A stretch of 64,000 nt of DNA, from assembly GCA_028751875.1 (NCBI GenBank), contig CM054167.1:23377393-23441392 (forward strand), read 5' to 3'. The position numbers and the translations under genes were made by a program. Under the pieces are notes generated by a model. It did no database searches. It saw only the letters and a list, made by a program, of their open reading frames with translations, and was not told where the DNA came from. Shown here piece after piece: positions 31,215 to 42,419 of this stretch; within the stretch, counting starts at the first letter, position 1, and each line of letters begins with the position of its first letter. The stretch is from Rapana venosa (taxonomy: Eukaryota; Mollusca; Gastropoda; Neogastropoda; Muricidae).

Positions 31215-31660
31215 GTGTGCGTGGTTTTCATGCATGCTTGCTTGCGTTGCGTGTGCGTGCGTGACGCGTGTGTGTGGGCGTGCGTGTGTGTGGTGTGCGT
31301 GCTTGTGTGCGGGCGGGGGGGGGGGGGGAGGAATAAAAGGAAAAGGAAGGAGTGAGAACACAAAATTTCTTAAAGCGGTCATTTGTATTTAAGAAACCTG
31401 TTCTTTCCAAGACAGAGAGACAAAGGGGGGGGGGGGGGAGGGGGGGGGGGGGGGGGAGGGGGGGGGGGAGAGGAGGGTTAGAATGGGGGGGACACGATCT
31501 TAAGAGTACGGTAAAACTCTGTTTTTATAAAAGAAAGAAGAGGAAGCCCACCAGACAGAGACAAAGAGGAGGGGAGAGAGGAGAGAGAGGGGGAGGAGAG
31601 GGGTAGAAGGGGGAAAGAGAGAGGAGGAGAGAGAGGGGGGGGGGGGGAGGAACGCTTAAC
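31215..31660. repeat. TG tract, G-runs and GA-rich sequence
   Basis: TG/CG at 31215-31310, G-runs at 31313-31330 and 31425-31470, GA/GGA at 31545-31650. Confidence 0.9.
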
Positions 31661-31689
31661 GCTTAAAACGCTTTAACATTTATGTCATT

Positions 31690-32170
31690 CCCAAACTAGG
31701 CCTTTGACAAGGGGGGTAAAAACAAATATGTTTGTAAAAACAATAAATAAAAATTGAAATTACTTGATAAAGTACAAAAAGGGTTTTGGAAAAAGAAAGT
31801 TCCATCACGTATAAACGAACTAATTATAAGGAAAACTTGGCGTAATACATTACGGGTAAAAAAAAAGTAAAAAAAATACGTGATTAGTAAAAATTTAAGT
31901 TTGCAAAAGGAAGGGACACCCACGTATAGCAAACTAATTATAATTTAATTTGGCGTATATACATTTACAAATCACCTAGTTTATAAAAAGGGAAAAGAAA
32001 AACAAAATCAAATGAAATGCAAAAAAACAACATTGAATCGACCATCCATTCAAATTACAAGTGATATATGTCACTTTTAACTCTGTTACTTGATAATACA
32101 TTGCTTTTTAAAGTTACTATTCATTACATGTTTAAATATTTTGGGGGTGTTGACATTGGCTTTGTCTTTT
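31690..32170 (-). mobile_element. LINE 3' region with diverged internal duplication
   Basis: AT-rich sequence downstream of the LINE coding relic. A stretch ACGTATA..CAAACTAATTATAA followed by TTGGCGTA recurs about 113 bp apart (31815 and 31925), diverged. Confidence 0.5.
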
Positions 32171-34905
32171 AATTTTTGGCTTCTGCAATAACTTAGCTCT
32201 TTTTAAATTTACTGTTCGTTTTAAAGACGACAAAATAGAAAATATCTGGCCTTTTCTGTTTCTTGTAAAATTAGGAATTTATGTTCTTTCGTATACTTTC
32301 ATATGCTTTTACATTGAACAAAAAAAAAGAATTTCATCGTCAACAGAAAATGACCACATAATGGACATGGTAATTGCATGGCTGTCTCAGTCTGGAACCA
32401 TCTTTTGTTTGCATTAAAAACCCAAAGGGGTTCTTAACCTGAATCGAAAAATAATTAAGCCTTGTCCATTTATCGTAACTATTGATAGATATTTTTCTGT
32501 CTGGAATACGATTTGAACGAAAAGAAACCATTATTTTTTTTTACTTTCCAAATCTGAGTTGCCAGTTTTTTTTTTAAAAGAGCAAATAAGCCTATCTTTA
32601 AATTCCGAAAAAAACTGGCGCTCATACCTACCTCCTGAGACATCCATACAATCCCAAAAACCATGCTCTGACAAAACTCTTTTTAACTTGATATACCCAG
32701 TTTTTTTAACCCAATTCCTCTGTATAATTAACATATCGTAAGACGTCTACATAAACTGTTTTTGTTGGGGGTTTCAAAATTTTTTAACCAATAAACTAAT
32801 GCATTTCACAAAGGTTCTTATATATAACGGATATCTTCCGTCTCTCCATATAGTATAGTAATTTTGATGAATGTATTGGCACATTTAAAAAAACGTTTTC
32901 ATTGCAAATGTGTGAACTTTTCCATGTGGTTATTTACATATATAATCCCCATATTTCTGAAGCGTAGGTAAGCATCGGTTCTAATCTTGGTGTCAAATAA
33001 TTTTATTCCAGAATAGGGAACAGTCTATTGAGTTCAGCTTTCGTAATGTTTTTAGGATTTCTATTACACCTTTTTTTTTTTCCCCCTTTCCTACAAGATT
33101 CTTGCCATGCAAAAATTTAGACTAGCTTTGTTGAAAACACATCCTAAATATTTATACGAATTCATTATTTTTTACTTCAAAAATTTCCATAAAACCATTT
33201 TCATTTAACTGTAAATGACCACCCATTCTAAAAACAATAATGTTTGTTTTTTCCATATTTACTGACAAATCAAAAATTATCTGCCTCCTTCTTTTAATAT
33301 ATTAACTGATGTTTGCAAACCGATAAACAGTCTCAGGACAAAAGAATAATATCGTCCCGCAAAAAGTAGTAAAGAACACCTCGATTGCACGGAATTATTT
33401 GAATTTCCATGTTTTCCTTTTCTTGATACTCTATAGCTAGCCATTTATAAAGAACGAAAACATCTGTGGGCTCAAAATACAAACCCTGCTTCACTCCCCT
33501 TGGGCATTCAAAGAAACTGGTATATTATTTTCTTGCACGCACACACGTAGTACTGAATTATAAATTTTGCTCTGAGGGCCCATATATAATTTACCATTTA
33601 ACAAACCCTTTTTTCGTAGTCATTCCACAATATATTTCTATTCCCCAGAATCGAAGGCCTTTTTTAAAATCAAAAAAAGCAACATATAATTTTTTACTGG
33701 ACAGCAAATGTTTTTGAACAAGAGAGTTTGGAGTAAATATTGATCTACAGTTGCTGTACTTCGCTCTAAATCCCCCCCCTTGCTCTTCAATTAATTTTTT
33801 CTTCGTTATCTGCCCACTGAGTTAATCTCTTAAATTTAAAATGAAAGTATAAAGTTTACTTAATACACTAGTGAGAGCTTTCTCCGCGATAGTTATCAGC
33901 ATTATTAACGTCTCCTTTTTTATGTATCGGAATTATTACTGATTTGGCCCACTGCAAAGGGAAATCACTCTTTTCAAACAGAAGGTTAAATAACTGAACA
34001 AGAAAAGTAATTTACAGCTGAGTTTGCATTATTTCAGCATTTCTCCAATTATTTTATCAGGACCAGCACCTTTTTCCTGTTTTAAATTGTTTAATAGCAT
34101 CATAATCTCATTCTGAGTTATAGGAATTGTTAAACAATGGTTCAAACATATTTTCATCTTCTTGTAGTACTTCCACATTATCTTGTGTTTTCTGAACAAT
34201 TAAAGTCATTAAAAACTTCAAAAAATGATCATACCATTGTTGAATAGTGATGTTATTATATACTAGTGACTTACGACTAACGGATCTGATGACGGACCAG
34301 AACGTTTTTGAGTCCTTAGACGAATCTTTAAGTTTCTCTAATCTCTTTTCGTCAAAATCTTTTTCTTTTGTTTTTCTTAGACTGATGTATTCTTTTCGTG
34401 CGGTAGTGTACATTTGTCTTTTTTCTGGTTTATCTAAATTCGTTTTACAACGTTGAAATCGTTTTAATAGTCTCTTAACTTCTTGTTTCTTTTTCTCACA
34501 TTCAGCATCGAACCAGTCGTTACATTTTTTTCTACCTTTTCTAACTGTTCTGACCATGCATGCAGCAGCCCCACATAAGGCCTTCACAAAGTGATCTACA
34601 CTGTTATTCACATCCGTTTTCAATAGCTGAGAGGCTGTTTCTATGCTTTCTTGAAATTCTGCACTATCTAATTCATGTTTATATACCTCTACAAAATCTT
34701 CTGACCATATAATCTTTTCTACACTCTCTTCTTCTCTACTTTCGATACTAACACAGTCATTATCTATTTTCCATGTTATTTCAACGGGGAGGTGCCACGA
34801 ATAAACACACTCCCCAATACACAGATCAAAACATGATAACAATTGACTAGGTACAAGAACATAATCAATAACGCTGCATCCATTAGGAGACACAAAGGTA
34901 TAATG
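32171..34905 (-). pseudogene. L2/CR1-like LINE ORF2 relic (endonuclease end to RT C-terminus)
   Basis: Minus-strand reading from about 34900: YTFVSPNGCSVIDYVLVPS is the end of an apurinic-type endonuclease. Its final motif is SWHLPVE where SDHLPV is expected, so a catalytic Asp is lost. A linker (WFDAECEKKKQEVKR, FWSVIRSVSRKS) follows. After 34108, broken frames give GKGAGPDKII, FPLQWAKSVIIPIHKKGD and NNADNYRG (RT domains 1-2a). The catalytic-box area near 33350 reads FLRDDIILLS where FADD is expected, and then KTNIIVFRMGGHLQLNENG. Further C-terminal pieces (HGFWDCMD, RLNYFSIQVKNPFGFLMQTK) lie at 32340-32734. Many frameshifts and stops. It lies antisense within intron 7. Confidence 0.85.
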
Positions 34906-34982
34906 GGGGGAGAGAGAGAAAGTGAGAGAAAGAAAGAAAGAGAGAGAGAGAATAAAATCAAATGAAATCATATGAAATCAAA
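34905..34982. repeat. (GA)n and short AAATCA repeats
   Basis: GA-rich to 34950, then ATCAAATGAA-type units. This marks the 5' edge of the LINE relic. Confidence 0.7.
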
Positions 34983-35062
34983 TTCTTCTATTTTTAGGAT
35001 AATGAATCAGCGCTCATGTGCTTTTTTGCATCCAGTCCCCGCCTTTATCAGGGATAACATAA
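34983..35062 (-). mobile_element. SINE-B 3' end fragment
   Basis: Inverted SINE-B end: AGGATAATGAATCAGCGCTC, then CATCCAGTCCCCG. Only the tail is present. Confidence 0.65.
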
Positions 35063-35189
35063 TGATAGGGAAAAAACGAAATAAAAACAAACATAAAAAA
35101 TAAAACAACGACAAACAAAAACTAGAAACTTAATACCCCCCCCAAAAAAAAACCAACAACAAAACCCAAACAAAAAAAACACATTCGCG

Positions 35190-35294
35190 CGCACTTACAC
35201 ACACACACACACCACAAAACACACACACACACACACACAACGGACACACACACGGTAACAACACACACACACACACACACACACACACCCCACA

Positions 35295-35332
<38 letters not shown>

Positions 35333-35400
35333 CGCACGCACGCGCGCGCGCGCGCACGGCACACACACACACAAACACACACACACACAAACACACACAC

Positions 35401-35475
<75 letters not shown>

Positions 35476-35545
35476 CACACACACACTCACGGCACACACA
35501 CACACACACACCACACACACACACACACACCACACACACACACAG
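35190..35545. repeat. (CA)n microsatellite, about 350 bp
   Basis: Long CA array with CG near 35340-35355, ending about 65 bp before the exon 8 acceptor. Confidence 0.97.
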
Positions 35546-35609
35546 ATTCATCACACTTTTTCGATTTTTGAATTCATCCAAGTTGTTGTAACAAACAATG
35601 TGATTTCAG

Positions 35610-35660
35610 GTTTGACCTACGACATTCTACAGAGCTACAGCGTGTCGTACTACATTGCAG
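35610..35660 (+). CDS. MCT-like transporter, exon 8 (residues 514-531)
   Basis: A 51-nt micro-exon encoding GLTYDILQSYSVSYYIAG, the TM11-TM12 link. The Y-D-x-x-x-S-Y pattern is characteristic of SLC16 proteins (G.(L/I)YD.T.SY). Phase 1 to 1; acceptor TGATTTCAG/G, donor TGCAG/GTGAGT. The short size and symmetric phase make it easy to skip. Confidence 0.9.
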
Positions 35661-35702
35661 GTGAGTCGGTCTCTGCATTCCTGTATCACACTACCCAAGG
35701 TG

Positions 35703-35785
35703 GACACTGTAGCCGAGTGGTTAAGACCGTTTGACTTCAATCCCGTGGGTTCCTGATGTCCTGGGTTCGAATCTCGTCGTCGTCT
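35703..35785 (+). mobile_element. tRNA-like SINE head (type E)
   Basis: GTAGCCGAGTGGTTAAG is an A box and GGGTTCGAATCTCG a B box about 40 bp later, with extra bases between them as in class II (Ser/Leu) tRNAs. There is no clean acceptor stem, so a SINE head or tRNA relic is preferred to a functional tRNA. Confidence 0.6.
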
Positions 35786-35844
35786 GGTGAATTAACCAAT
35801 TTGCTGCCTACAGGACAACGTCAGCTGACGTCCTGTCTCTATCT

Positions 35845-36080
35845 ATCTATCTGTCCCGTAGTCTGACGACCGTGGGGGCTCAAAGACTCAACAACCAGTT
35901 CCCTCCATTCCTCTCTCTGTTCTGCGTTTCTCAGGGTTTTGTTGAGTTCTAGGCCTGTCCATTCGCTGATGTTATCCTCCCAGCTCTTCCTTGGTCTGCC
36001 TCTTCTTCTTCCTCCTTGGACATTGCCTTGTAAAACTGTCTTTGCAAGTCCTTTGGATCTTGTGACATGACGTCCTGTAG
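35845..36080 (-). mobile_element. LINE C-terminal fragment, frame intact
   Basis: The minus strand reads GLAKTVLQGNVQGG, RRRGRPRKSWEDNISEWTGL, then LRNAEQREEWRELVVESLSP without a stop over about 70 codons. Same LINE class as at 6535 but a different copy. It is 5' truncated. Inside intron 8, antisense. Confidence 0.8.
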
Positions 36081-36084
36081 ATGG

Positions 36085-36595
36085 GGATATTTTACCATCT
36101 CCCAGCTTAACTTCAAGTGCAGACCTACCAGTGTCTTACTTCACTTCGTGTGTATCCACATGGGGACGGGACAGCTCAGAGGTCGGAGCACTCGCTTTCC
36201 CCCAGCTAAGGTTAAGCAGCATCCAGCGTGGTTACCACTTTGGATGGGTGACCGTTTGCTTGCGCGCCTTGGCTTCAGTACAGTTCTCCCAGTTCACCCA
36301 GACTGTAAATGGGTACCTGCCCTCTTTAGTGTCAGGGAAGGTAAAGCAGCGAGGGAGAGGAGATGGGCGCCGCCGCCCTCAATATGCTGACCCTTTGAGA
36401 AGTTGAGGTCTTTGATGCCTCACTCCCCTACGACCACATAGGTTATGGGACACCTTTACCTTTTATAATTATATGCACATGCAGAAGATCAACTATGCAC
36501 GTTAAAGATCCCGTCATTTCTGTCAGTGTCTCGGTGGTGGCTGGAACCTGGGCTGACAGATCGCGAGTTCAACGCTCTAACCACTAGGCTATCCT
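36085..36595 (-). mobile_element. SINE of another type, split by SINE-A copy 4
   Basis: Outer parts 36085-36162 and 36472-36595. The minus-strand head is GGATAGCCTAGTGGTTAGAG followed by CGTTGAACTCGCGATCTGTC. The element is interrupted by SINE-A. Its head adjoins, and has the same sequence as, the unit of the satellite that follows. Confidence 0.75.
36163..36471 (+). mobile_element. SINE-A copy 4, nested
   Basis: From GGACGGGACAGCTCAGAGG through the 5S-like block (about 36212-36258) to the CACCTTTACC tail. Flanks TATCCACATG (36153-36162) and TATGCACATG (36472-36481) match at 9 of 10, a probable target-site duplication. Confidence 0.88.
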
Positions 36596-39298
36596 TTTTT
36601 AAACCTCTGGGCTATCCTCTTTTTTTTAAAACCACCTGGCTATCCTTTGTTTAAACCACTAGGCTATCCTTTTGTTAGCCACTAGGCTATCCTTTTTTAA
36701 AAACCACTAGGCTATCCTTTTTTAAAATCACTTGGCTATCCTTTGTTTAAACCCCTAGGCTATTCTTTTTTAAATCCCTAGACTATCCTTTTTTTTTAAA
36801 ACCACTAGGTTATCCATTTTTTAAACCACTAGGCTATCTTTGTTTAAACCACTAGGATATCCTTTTGTTTAAACCACTAGGCTATCCTTTTTTAACCACT
36901 AGGCTATCCTTTTTAAAAAAACAACCTCTAGGCTATCCTTTTGTTTAAACCACTAGGATATCCTTTTGTTTAAACCACTAGGATATCCTTTTTTAACCAC
37001 TAGGCTATCCTTTTTTTTAAAAAACCTCTAGGCTATCCTTTTTTTTAAAAAACCTCTAGGCTATCCTTTTGTTTAAACCACTAGGCTATCCTTTTTAAAA
37101 ACAACAACCCACTAGGCTATCCTTTTGTTTAAACCACTAGGCTATCCTTTTTCTAACCACTAGGCTATCCTTTTTTAACCACTAAGCTATCCTTTTTTAA
37201 CCACTAAGCTATTTTTTTTAACCACTAGGCTATCCTTTTTTAAAAACCACTAGGCTATCCTGCTTTAAACCACTAGGCTATCCTGTTTTAAACCACTAAG
37301 CTATCCTGTTTTTAAAACCACTAGGCTATCCTGCTTTAAACCACTAGGCTATCCTGTTTTAAACCACCAGACTATCCTTTTTTTTAGCCATTAGACTATC
37401 CTTTTTTAACAACTAGGCTATCCTTTTTTTTAAACCACTAGGCTATCTTAAACATCTAGGCTACCCTTTGTTAAAACCACTAGGCTATCTTTTTTTAAAA
37501 CCACTAGGCTATCTTAAACAACTAGGCTATCCTTTGTTAAAACCACTAGGCTATCCTTTTTTAAACCACTAGGCTATCTTTTTTTAAAACCACTAGGCTA
37601 TCCCTTTTTTAAACCACTAGGCTATCCTTTTTTTTAAAAACCACTAGGCTATCCTTTGTTTAAACCACTAGGCTATCTTTTTTTTTTAAATCACTAGGCT
37701 ATCCTGTTTTAAACCACTAGGCTATCCTGTTTTAAACCACTAGGCTGTCCTTTTTTTTAACCACTAGACTATCATTTTTTAACAACTAGGCTATCCTTTT
37801 TATAAAGCACTAGGCTATGCTTTTTTAAAGCTCTAGGCTATCCTTTTTTTAAACCACTAGGCTATCCTTTGTTTAAACCACTAGGCTATCCTTTGTTTAA
37901 ACCACTAGGCTATCCTTTTTTAAACCACTAGCCTATCCTTTTTTTAAAACCACTAGGCTATCCTTTTTTCAAACCACTAGACTATCCTTTTTTCAAACCA
38001 CTAGACTATCCTTTTTTCAAACCACTAGACTATCCTTTTTTTTAAAACCACTAGGCTATCCTTTTTTCAAACCACTAGACTATCCTTTTTTCAAACCACT
38101 AGACTATCCTTTTTTCAAACCACTAGACTATCGTTTGTTAAAACCACTAGGCTATCCTTTTTTCAAACCACTAGACTATCCTTTTTTTCAAACCACTGGA
38201 GTATCCTTTTTTTTAAACCACTAGGCTATCCTTTTTTTAAACCACTAGGCCATCCTTTTTCTAACCACTAAGCTATCCTTTTTTTAAACCACTAGGCTAT
38301 CCCTTTTTAAGCACTAGCTATCATTTTTTTAAACCATTAGGCTATCCTTTTTTAAAAACAACTAGGCTATCCTCTTTTTAAACCACTAGGCTATCCTTTT
38401 TTAAACCACTAGGCTATCCTTTTTTTAAAACCACTAGGCTATCCTGTTTTAACCACTAGGCTATCCTGTTTTAAACCACCAGACTATCCTTTTTTTTAGC
38501 CATTAGACTATCCTTTTTTAACAACTAGGCTATCCTTTTTTTTAAACCACTAGGCTCTCCTTTTTTTTAAACCACTAGGCTATCTTAAACATCTAGGCTA
38601 CCCTTTGTTAAAACCACTAGGCTATCTTTTTTTAAAACCACTAGGCTATCCCTTTTTTAAACAACTAGGCTATCCTTTGTTAAAACCACTAGGCTATCCT
38701 TTTTTAAACCACTAGGCTATCTTTTTTTAAAACCACTAGGCTATCCCTTTTTTAAACCACTAGGCTATCCTTTTTTTTAAAAACCACTAGGCTATCCTTT
38801 GTTTAAACCACTAGGCTATCTTTTTTTTAAAAATCACTAGGCTATCCTGTTTTAAACCACTAGGCTATCCTGTTTTAAACCACTAGGCTGTCCTTTTTTT
38901 TAACCACTAGACTATCATTTTTTAACAACTAGGCTATCCTTTTTATAAAGCACTAGGCTATGCTTTTTTAAAGCTCTAGGCTATCCTTTTTTTAAACCAC
39001 TAGGCTATCCTTTGTTTAAACCACTAGGCTATCCTTTGTTTAAACCACCAGGCTATCCTTTGTTTAAACCACTAGGCTATCCTTTTTTAAGCACAAGGCT
39101 ATCCTTTTGTTTAAACCACTAGGCTATCCTTTTTTTAAAACCACTAGGCTATCCTTTTTTTTTAAACCAATAGGCTATCCTTTTTTTAAACCAATAGGCT
39201 ATCCTTTTTTAAAACACCAGGCTATCCTTTTTTAAAACACCAGGCTATCCTTTTTTAAAACACCAGGCTATCCTTTTTTAAAACCACTAGGCTATCCT
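36590..39298. repeat. Satellite built from a SINE/tRNA A-box motif, about 2.7 kb
   Basis: Tandem units of about 19-27 bp: (A)ACCACTAGGCTATCC followed by T-rich and A-rich linkers (TTTTTTAAA). The reverse complement of the core, GGATAGCCTAGTGGTT, is the tRNA-like head of the adjoining SINE and of SINE-B. Roughly 110-120 units are present. A higher-order duplication of about 1.1 kb is visible: the series starting at 37361 recurs at 38473. Confidence 0.93.
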
Positions 39299-39414
39299 GC
39301 CCTCGGATACCTTACTATTAATGGAGACGTAGCTCTCCTCTTGTGTGTCAGGATAATGGTGAAAAAGTCGGTGTGTGACCCGATGAATGCAGGCTTTGTT
39401 GTTATGGAGAATAA

Positions 39415-39740
39415 GGCTGTGTGTGTGTATGTGTGTGTGTGTGTGTATGTGTGTGAGTGTATGTGTGTGTTATTGTGTGTATGTGCGTGCGTGCGGTTGT
39501 TGCACGCGCACGTGTTTGTGTGTCTGTGTGAGTATTGTGTGTGTATGTGTGTAATTGTGTGTTCGTGAGTGTATGTGTGTGTATGTGCGTGTGTATGTGC
39601 GTGTGTATGTGTGTGTTATTGTGTGTGTGTTGTGTGTGTGTGTGAGCGAGTGTGTGAGTGAGTGAGTGAGTGAGTGAGAATGTGTGTGCGCGCTCGCGGG
39701 AGTGTGTGTGTTCGTGTGCGTGTGTGGTTGCGTGTGTGGT
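39415..39740. repeat. (TG)n-rich degenerate tract
   Basis: TG with TA, CG and GAGT interruptions. Confidence 0.9.
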
Positions 39741-39839
39741 AGTTATCAAAAATAAGATAAGAATTCCCCTTATGATGAAGAACACAGAAAATATTATCTT
39801 CCTATCCACCTTTGTGGTTTTGCTTGCTTTTGGTGTTGT

Positions 39840-39969
39840 TGTCATTCTTCCTTTTTTACTATTGCTCTATTTCTTTCCCTCTGTCTTTCATTCCTTCCTT
39901 CATTGATTTTCTGTCATTTCTTCCTTCCTTCTTTCTTTTCACCTTGCTTTCTTGCTTCTTTCCTTTTTC

Positions 39970-40058
<89 letters not shown>

Positions 40059-40345
40059 TTTTCTTTCTTTCTTTCTACTTCCTTCATTTATTTTCTTCAT
40101 TTCTTCCTTCTTATTTCTTACCCTGCCTCCATTCCTCATATTACCTGCTTTCCTTTCTCGCCCCCCCCCCCCCCCCCCCCACCCCTCAATACTCGGTAAG
40201 GGACTTCTTCACTCTCTGTTTGCTCTTCTCTTCACTCCCCCACCCCAACTTATCTTTTCTTCACTCTCTCTGCTTGCTCTCTCTCTCTCTCACTCTCTCT
40301 CTCTCTCTACTTTTCTTTCACGTTTTTTTTTCTTCATTTATTCTT
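39840..40345. repeat. Pyrimidine-rich tract with (CTAT)n and (CTTT)n
   Basis: CTAT at 39970-40030, CTTT at 40031-40077, a C-run near 40162-40180, and CT before the exon 9 acceptor. Phe/Leu/Ser ORFs are repeat translations. Confidence 0.93.
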
Positions 40346-40348
40346 CAG

Positions 40349-40641
40349 GCTCTACAGTAGGGGCAGGAGCGCTTCCCTTGTTACTTCTGCTGCTCGTTAA
40401 AGACCTTAAACCGCCGCAGGTCAAGGCCAAGGCCAGCCGAGGAGAAACGCAGATGTCAGCCAATCAAAAAGACTGTGAAGCTTTAGCCCTGGACACTGCC
40501 GAACACGAAACAGCCAATCGCCGCTCGTGTGACATTTTAGCACGAGATAGTGTACAAGAATTAACCAATGGGCAATCGAGTCACTCTTCACCTGGGCAAC
40601 AGGGCGTGGGGGAACTAGGCCATGATACAAGTTCTTCCTGA
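40349..40641 (+). CDS. MCT-like transporter, exon 9 (residues 531-627 and stop)
   Basis: Begins GSTVGAGALPLLLLLLV (TM12), then KDLKPPQVKAK and a cytoplasmic tail of about 80 residues, hydrophilic and rich in Ser, Gln, Glu and His, ending GELGHDTSSS and TGA (40639-40641). Acceptor TTATTCTTCAG/GC. The tail has no recognised domain. Confidence 0.92.
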
Positions 40642-40924
40642 GACAGAATCTGATGATGAAAGGATTCGTCTCCCAGGGTAAGTAAGTAAACGAGACTACA
40701 AACTGGCAAAAATTCTGTCTAGTCTGCTTATCCTAGAATTGGAAACTTTCGCTGGGACGTAAACTGGGTCACAGCAACAAATCAAGTCTGTGTTATCAGT
40801 TCCATTTTTATGTATGTGTCACACACAAAAAAAGACTGATCAATCAGCTTGACCATTTTTTTTTTGTGAAAAAAGGTTTTTAATCTTTTTTTTTTTTTAA
40901 ATACTGCTTGAGACATACTTCCAT
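40642..40924 (+). other. Probable 3' UTR with a strong donor-like site
   Basis: CAGG/GTAAGTAAG at 40678 lies 36 bases after the stop and fits a consensus 5' splice site, so a 3' UTR intron is possible. No convincing polyadenylation signal was seen before the SINE; an AATAAA is at about 41298. Confidence 0.45.
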
Positions 40925-41256
40925 TCTTTTTATTTTATTATTTTATATCAAGGATAATGGATTAAGCACTTATGTACTTATTTTAACATCCAGTCCCCGT
41001 GTGTATGCGGTTTTGTAAATTCTGTCATCTGTTCCCACAGGCACGCGATGGCCTACTCTTACGAAAAGCGGAACACAATTTAACGTGTGTGCAAGATGTT
41101 CTGCGTGCGTTCGCACACGGGACCTCGGTTTATAGTTTCATCTGAAGGACTTTTGGGGAGAGTGGAGTCTGCACTGATGTTAACTCCAGGGGAAAATATC
41201 CCCTTGAACGGGAATCGAACCCGGGTCGTCGGACAAGGCTATCCTGTCCCGGGGAG
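40925..41256 (-). mobile_element. SINE-B copy, near full length
   Basis: The minus-strand head at 41256 reads GGGACAGGATAGCC, then CCCGGGTTCGATTCCCG (B box). The body is CCTGGAGTTAACATCAGTGC, and the end is CATTATCCTTGATATAAAA. It may lie in the 3' UTR. Confidence 0.88.
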
Positions 41257-41469
41257 AGAGAGTACTGCTAAACTTTGTTCTAGTTGTATTATAGGGAATA
41301 AAGAGGTAAAATTGAGCATAGTGTGCAAAATGCATTCCATAAGATAAGTTTTTTTTTTTAATGTGGTAGAAAGTTGGCCATTTATGAAAGTTGACTTGAT
41401 TGAGAAGAAGAAAAGGTAATGAATACATACATAAATGACTACAAAAAATAATATATAATTATTCAATAT

Positions 41470-41531
41470 TCGTTATTCATATATATATTATATTTATATA
41501 TATAATTATATAATATATATAATATATATAT

Positions 41532-41572
<41 letters not shown>

Positions 41573-41660
41573 ATATAGATATAAATTATGTGTGTGTATG
41601 TATAAATGAATGAATGAATGAATGAATGAAAATATATATAATCATATAAACATATGAATA
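41470..41660. repeat. (TA)n, (GA)n and (GAAT)n microsatellites
   Basis: TA-rich 41478-41534, GA 41535-41569, GAAT 41605-41630. Confidence 0.9.
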
Positions 41661-41743
41661 TAATTATATGAATGAATATATGAGGTAAAGTATAAAAAAA
41701 AAAAAAGGAATATATGAACAAACGAATAATTGAATAGATCAAT

Positions 41744-41897
41744 AGATAAGTGTCATTAAATAAATAAATAAACTAACTAGAGATATGAGAAAAAAAAACC
41801 GAACCAAGATTGCCTGTCGTAGATAAGTGTGAATAAATAAATAAATAAACTAATAGAGATATGAGGGGAAAAAACTGAACCAAGATTGCCTATCGTA
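41744..41897. repeat. 77-bp tandem duplication
   Basis: Copies at 41744 and 41821 share AGATAAGTGT, (AAAT)n, GAGATATGAG and GAACCAAGATTGCCT, with a few differences. Confidence 0.85.
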
Positions 41898-42159
41898 TTC
41901 AAGAGATGTACACGTAGTCAATGAATAAATGAATAAAGTGAAAAGATAAATAGATAGCTAAACAAATGAATGAGTAAATAAATGAATGGATAAGCAGACG
42001 CACTTGTAACAGCCCTCATATTCAAGAGTCGGACTGTCATCACTTCACAGATTCTTTTACAGTCATTCAAGCACTAAGGTTGAAACCAAAGAAAATGGCC
42101 ATTTTGGGAGGGGGAAAAAAGTAAATGTCTTTAATTAAAAAACAACAATACAAGCAGTA

Positions 42160-42183
42160 CATCCAAACACACGCACACACACA

Positions 42184-42217
<34 letters not shown>

Positions 42218-42405
42218 GAGGTCACACCCAAACATGCTATCTTATGCACGCACGCACGCGCTCTCACATATACACGCGCATGACCGCACGCACACACACA
42301 CTCCCTCTTTCTGTCACACGTACCTCCCCCCCATCCCACACACACACACACTCTCTTTGTCACACATATCCCCACCCCCAACACACACACACACACACAC
42401 ATGAG
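42160..42405. repeat. (CA)n-rich tract
   Basis: CA with CG and CTCT interruptions. Confidence 0.93.
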
Positions 42406-42419
42406 TCACAGTTCTCTCT

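Noticed and set aside
35703..35785. Functional tRNA-Ser or tRNA-Leu gene
   Set aside because: A and B boxes are present but I could not pair a 7-bp acceptor stem or a clean anticodon arm.
36590..39298. CRISPR array
   Set aside because: Units are short and directly abutting with A/T linkers, not unique spacers, and the genome is eukaryotic.
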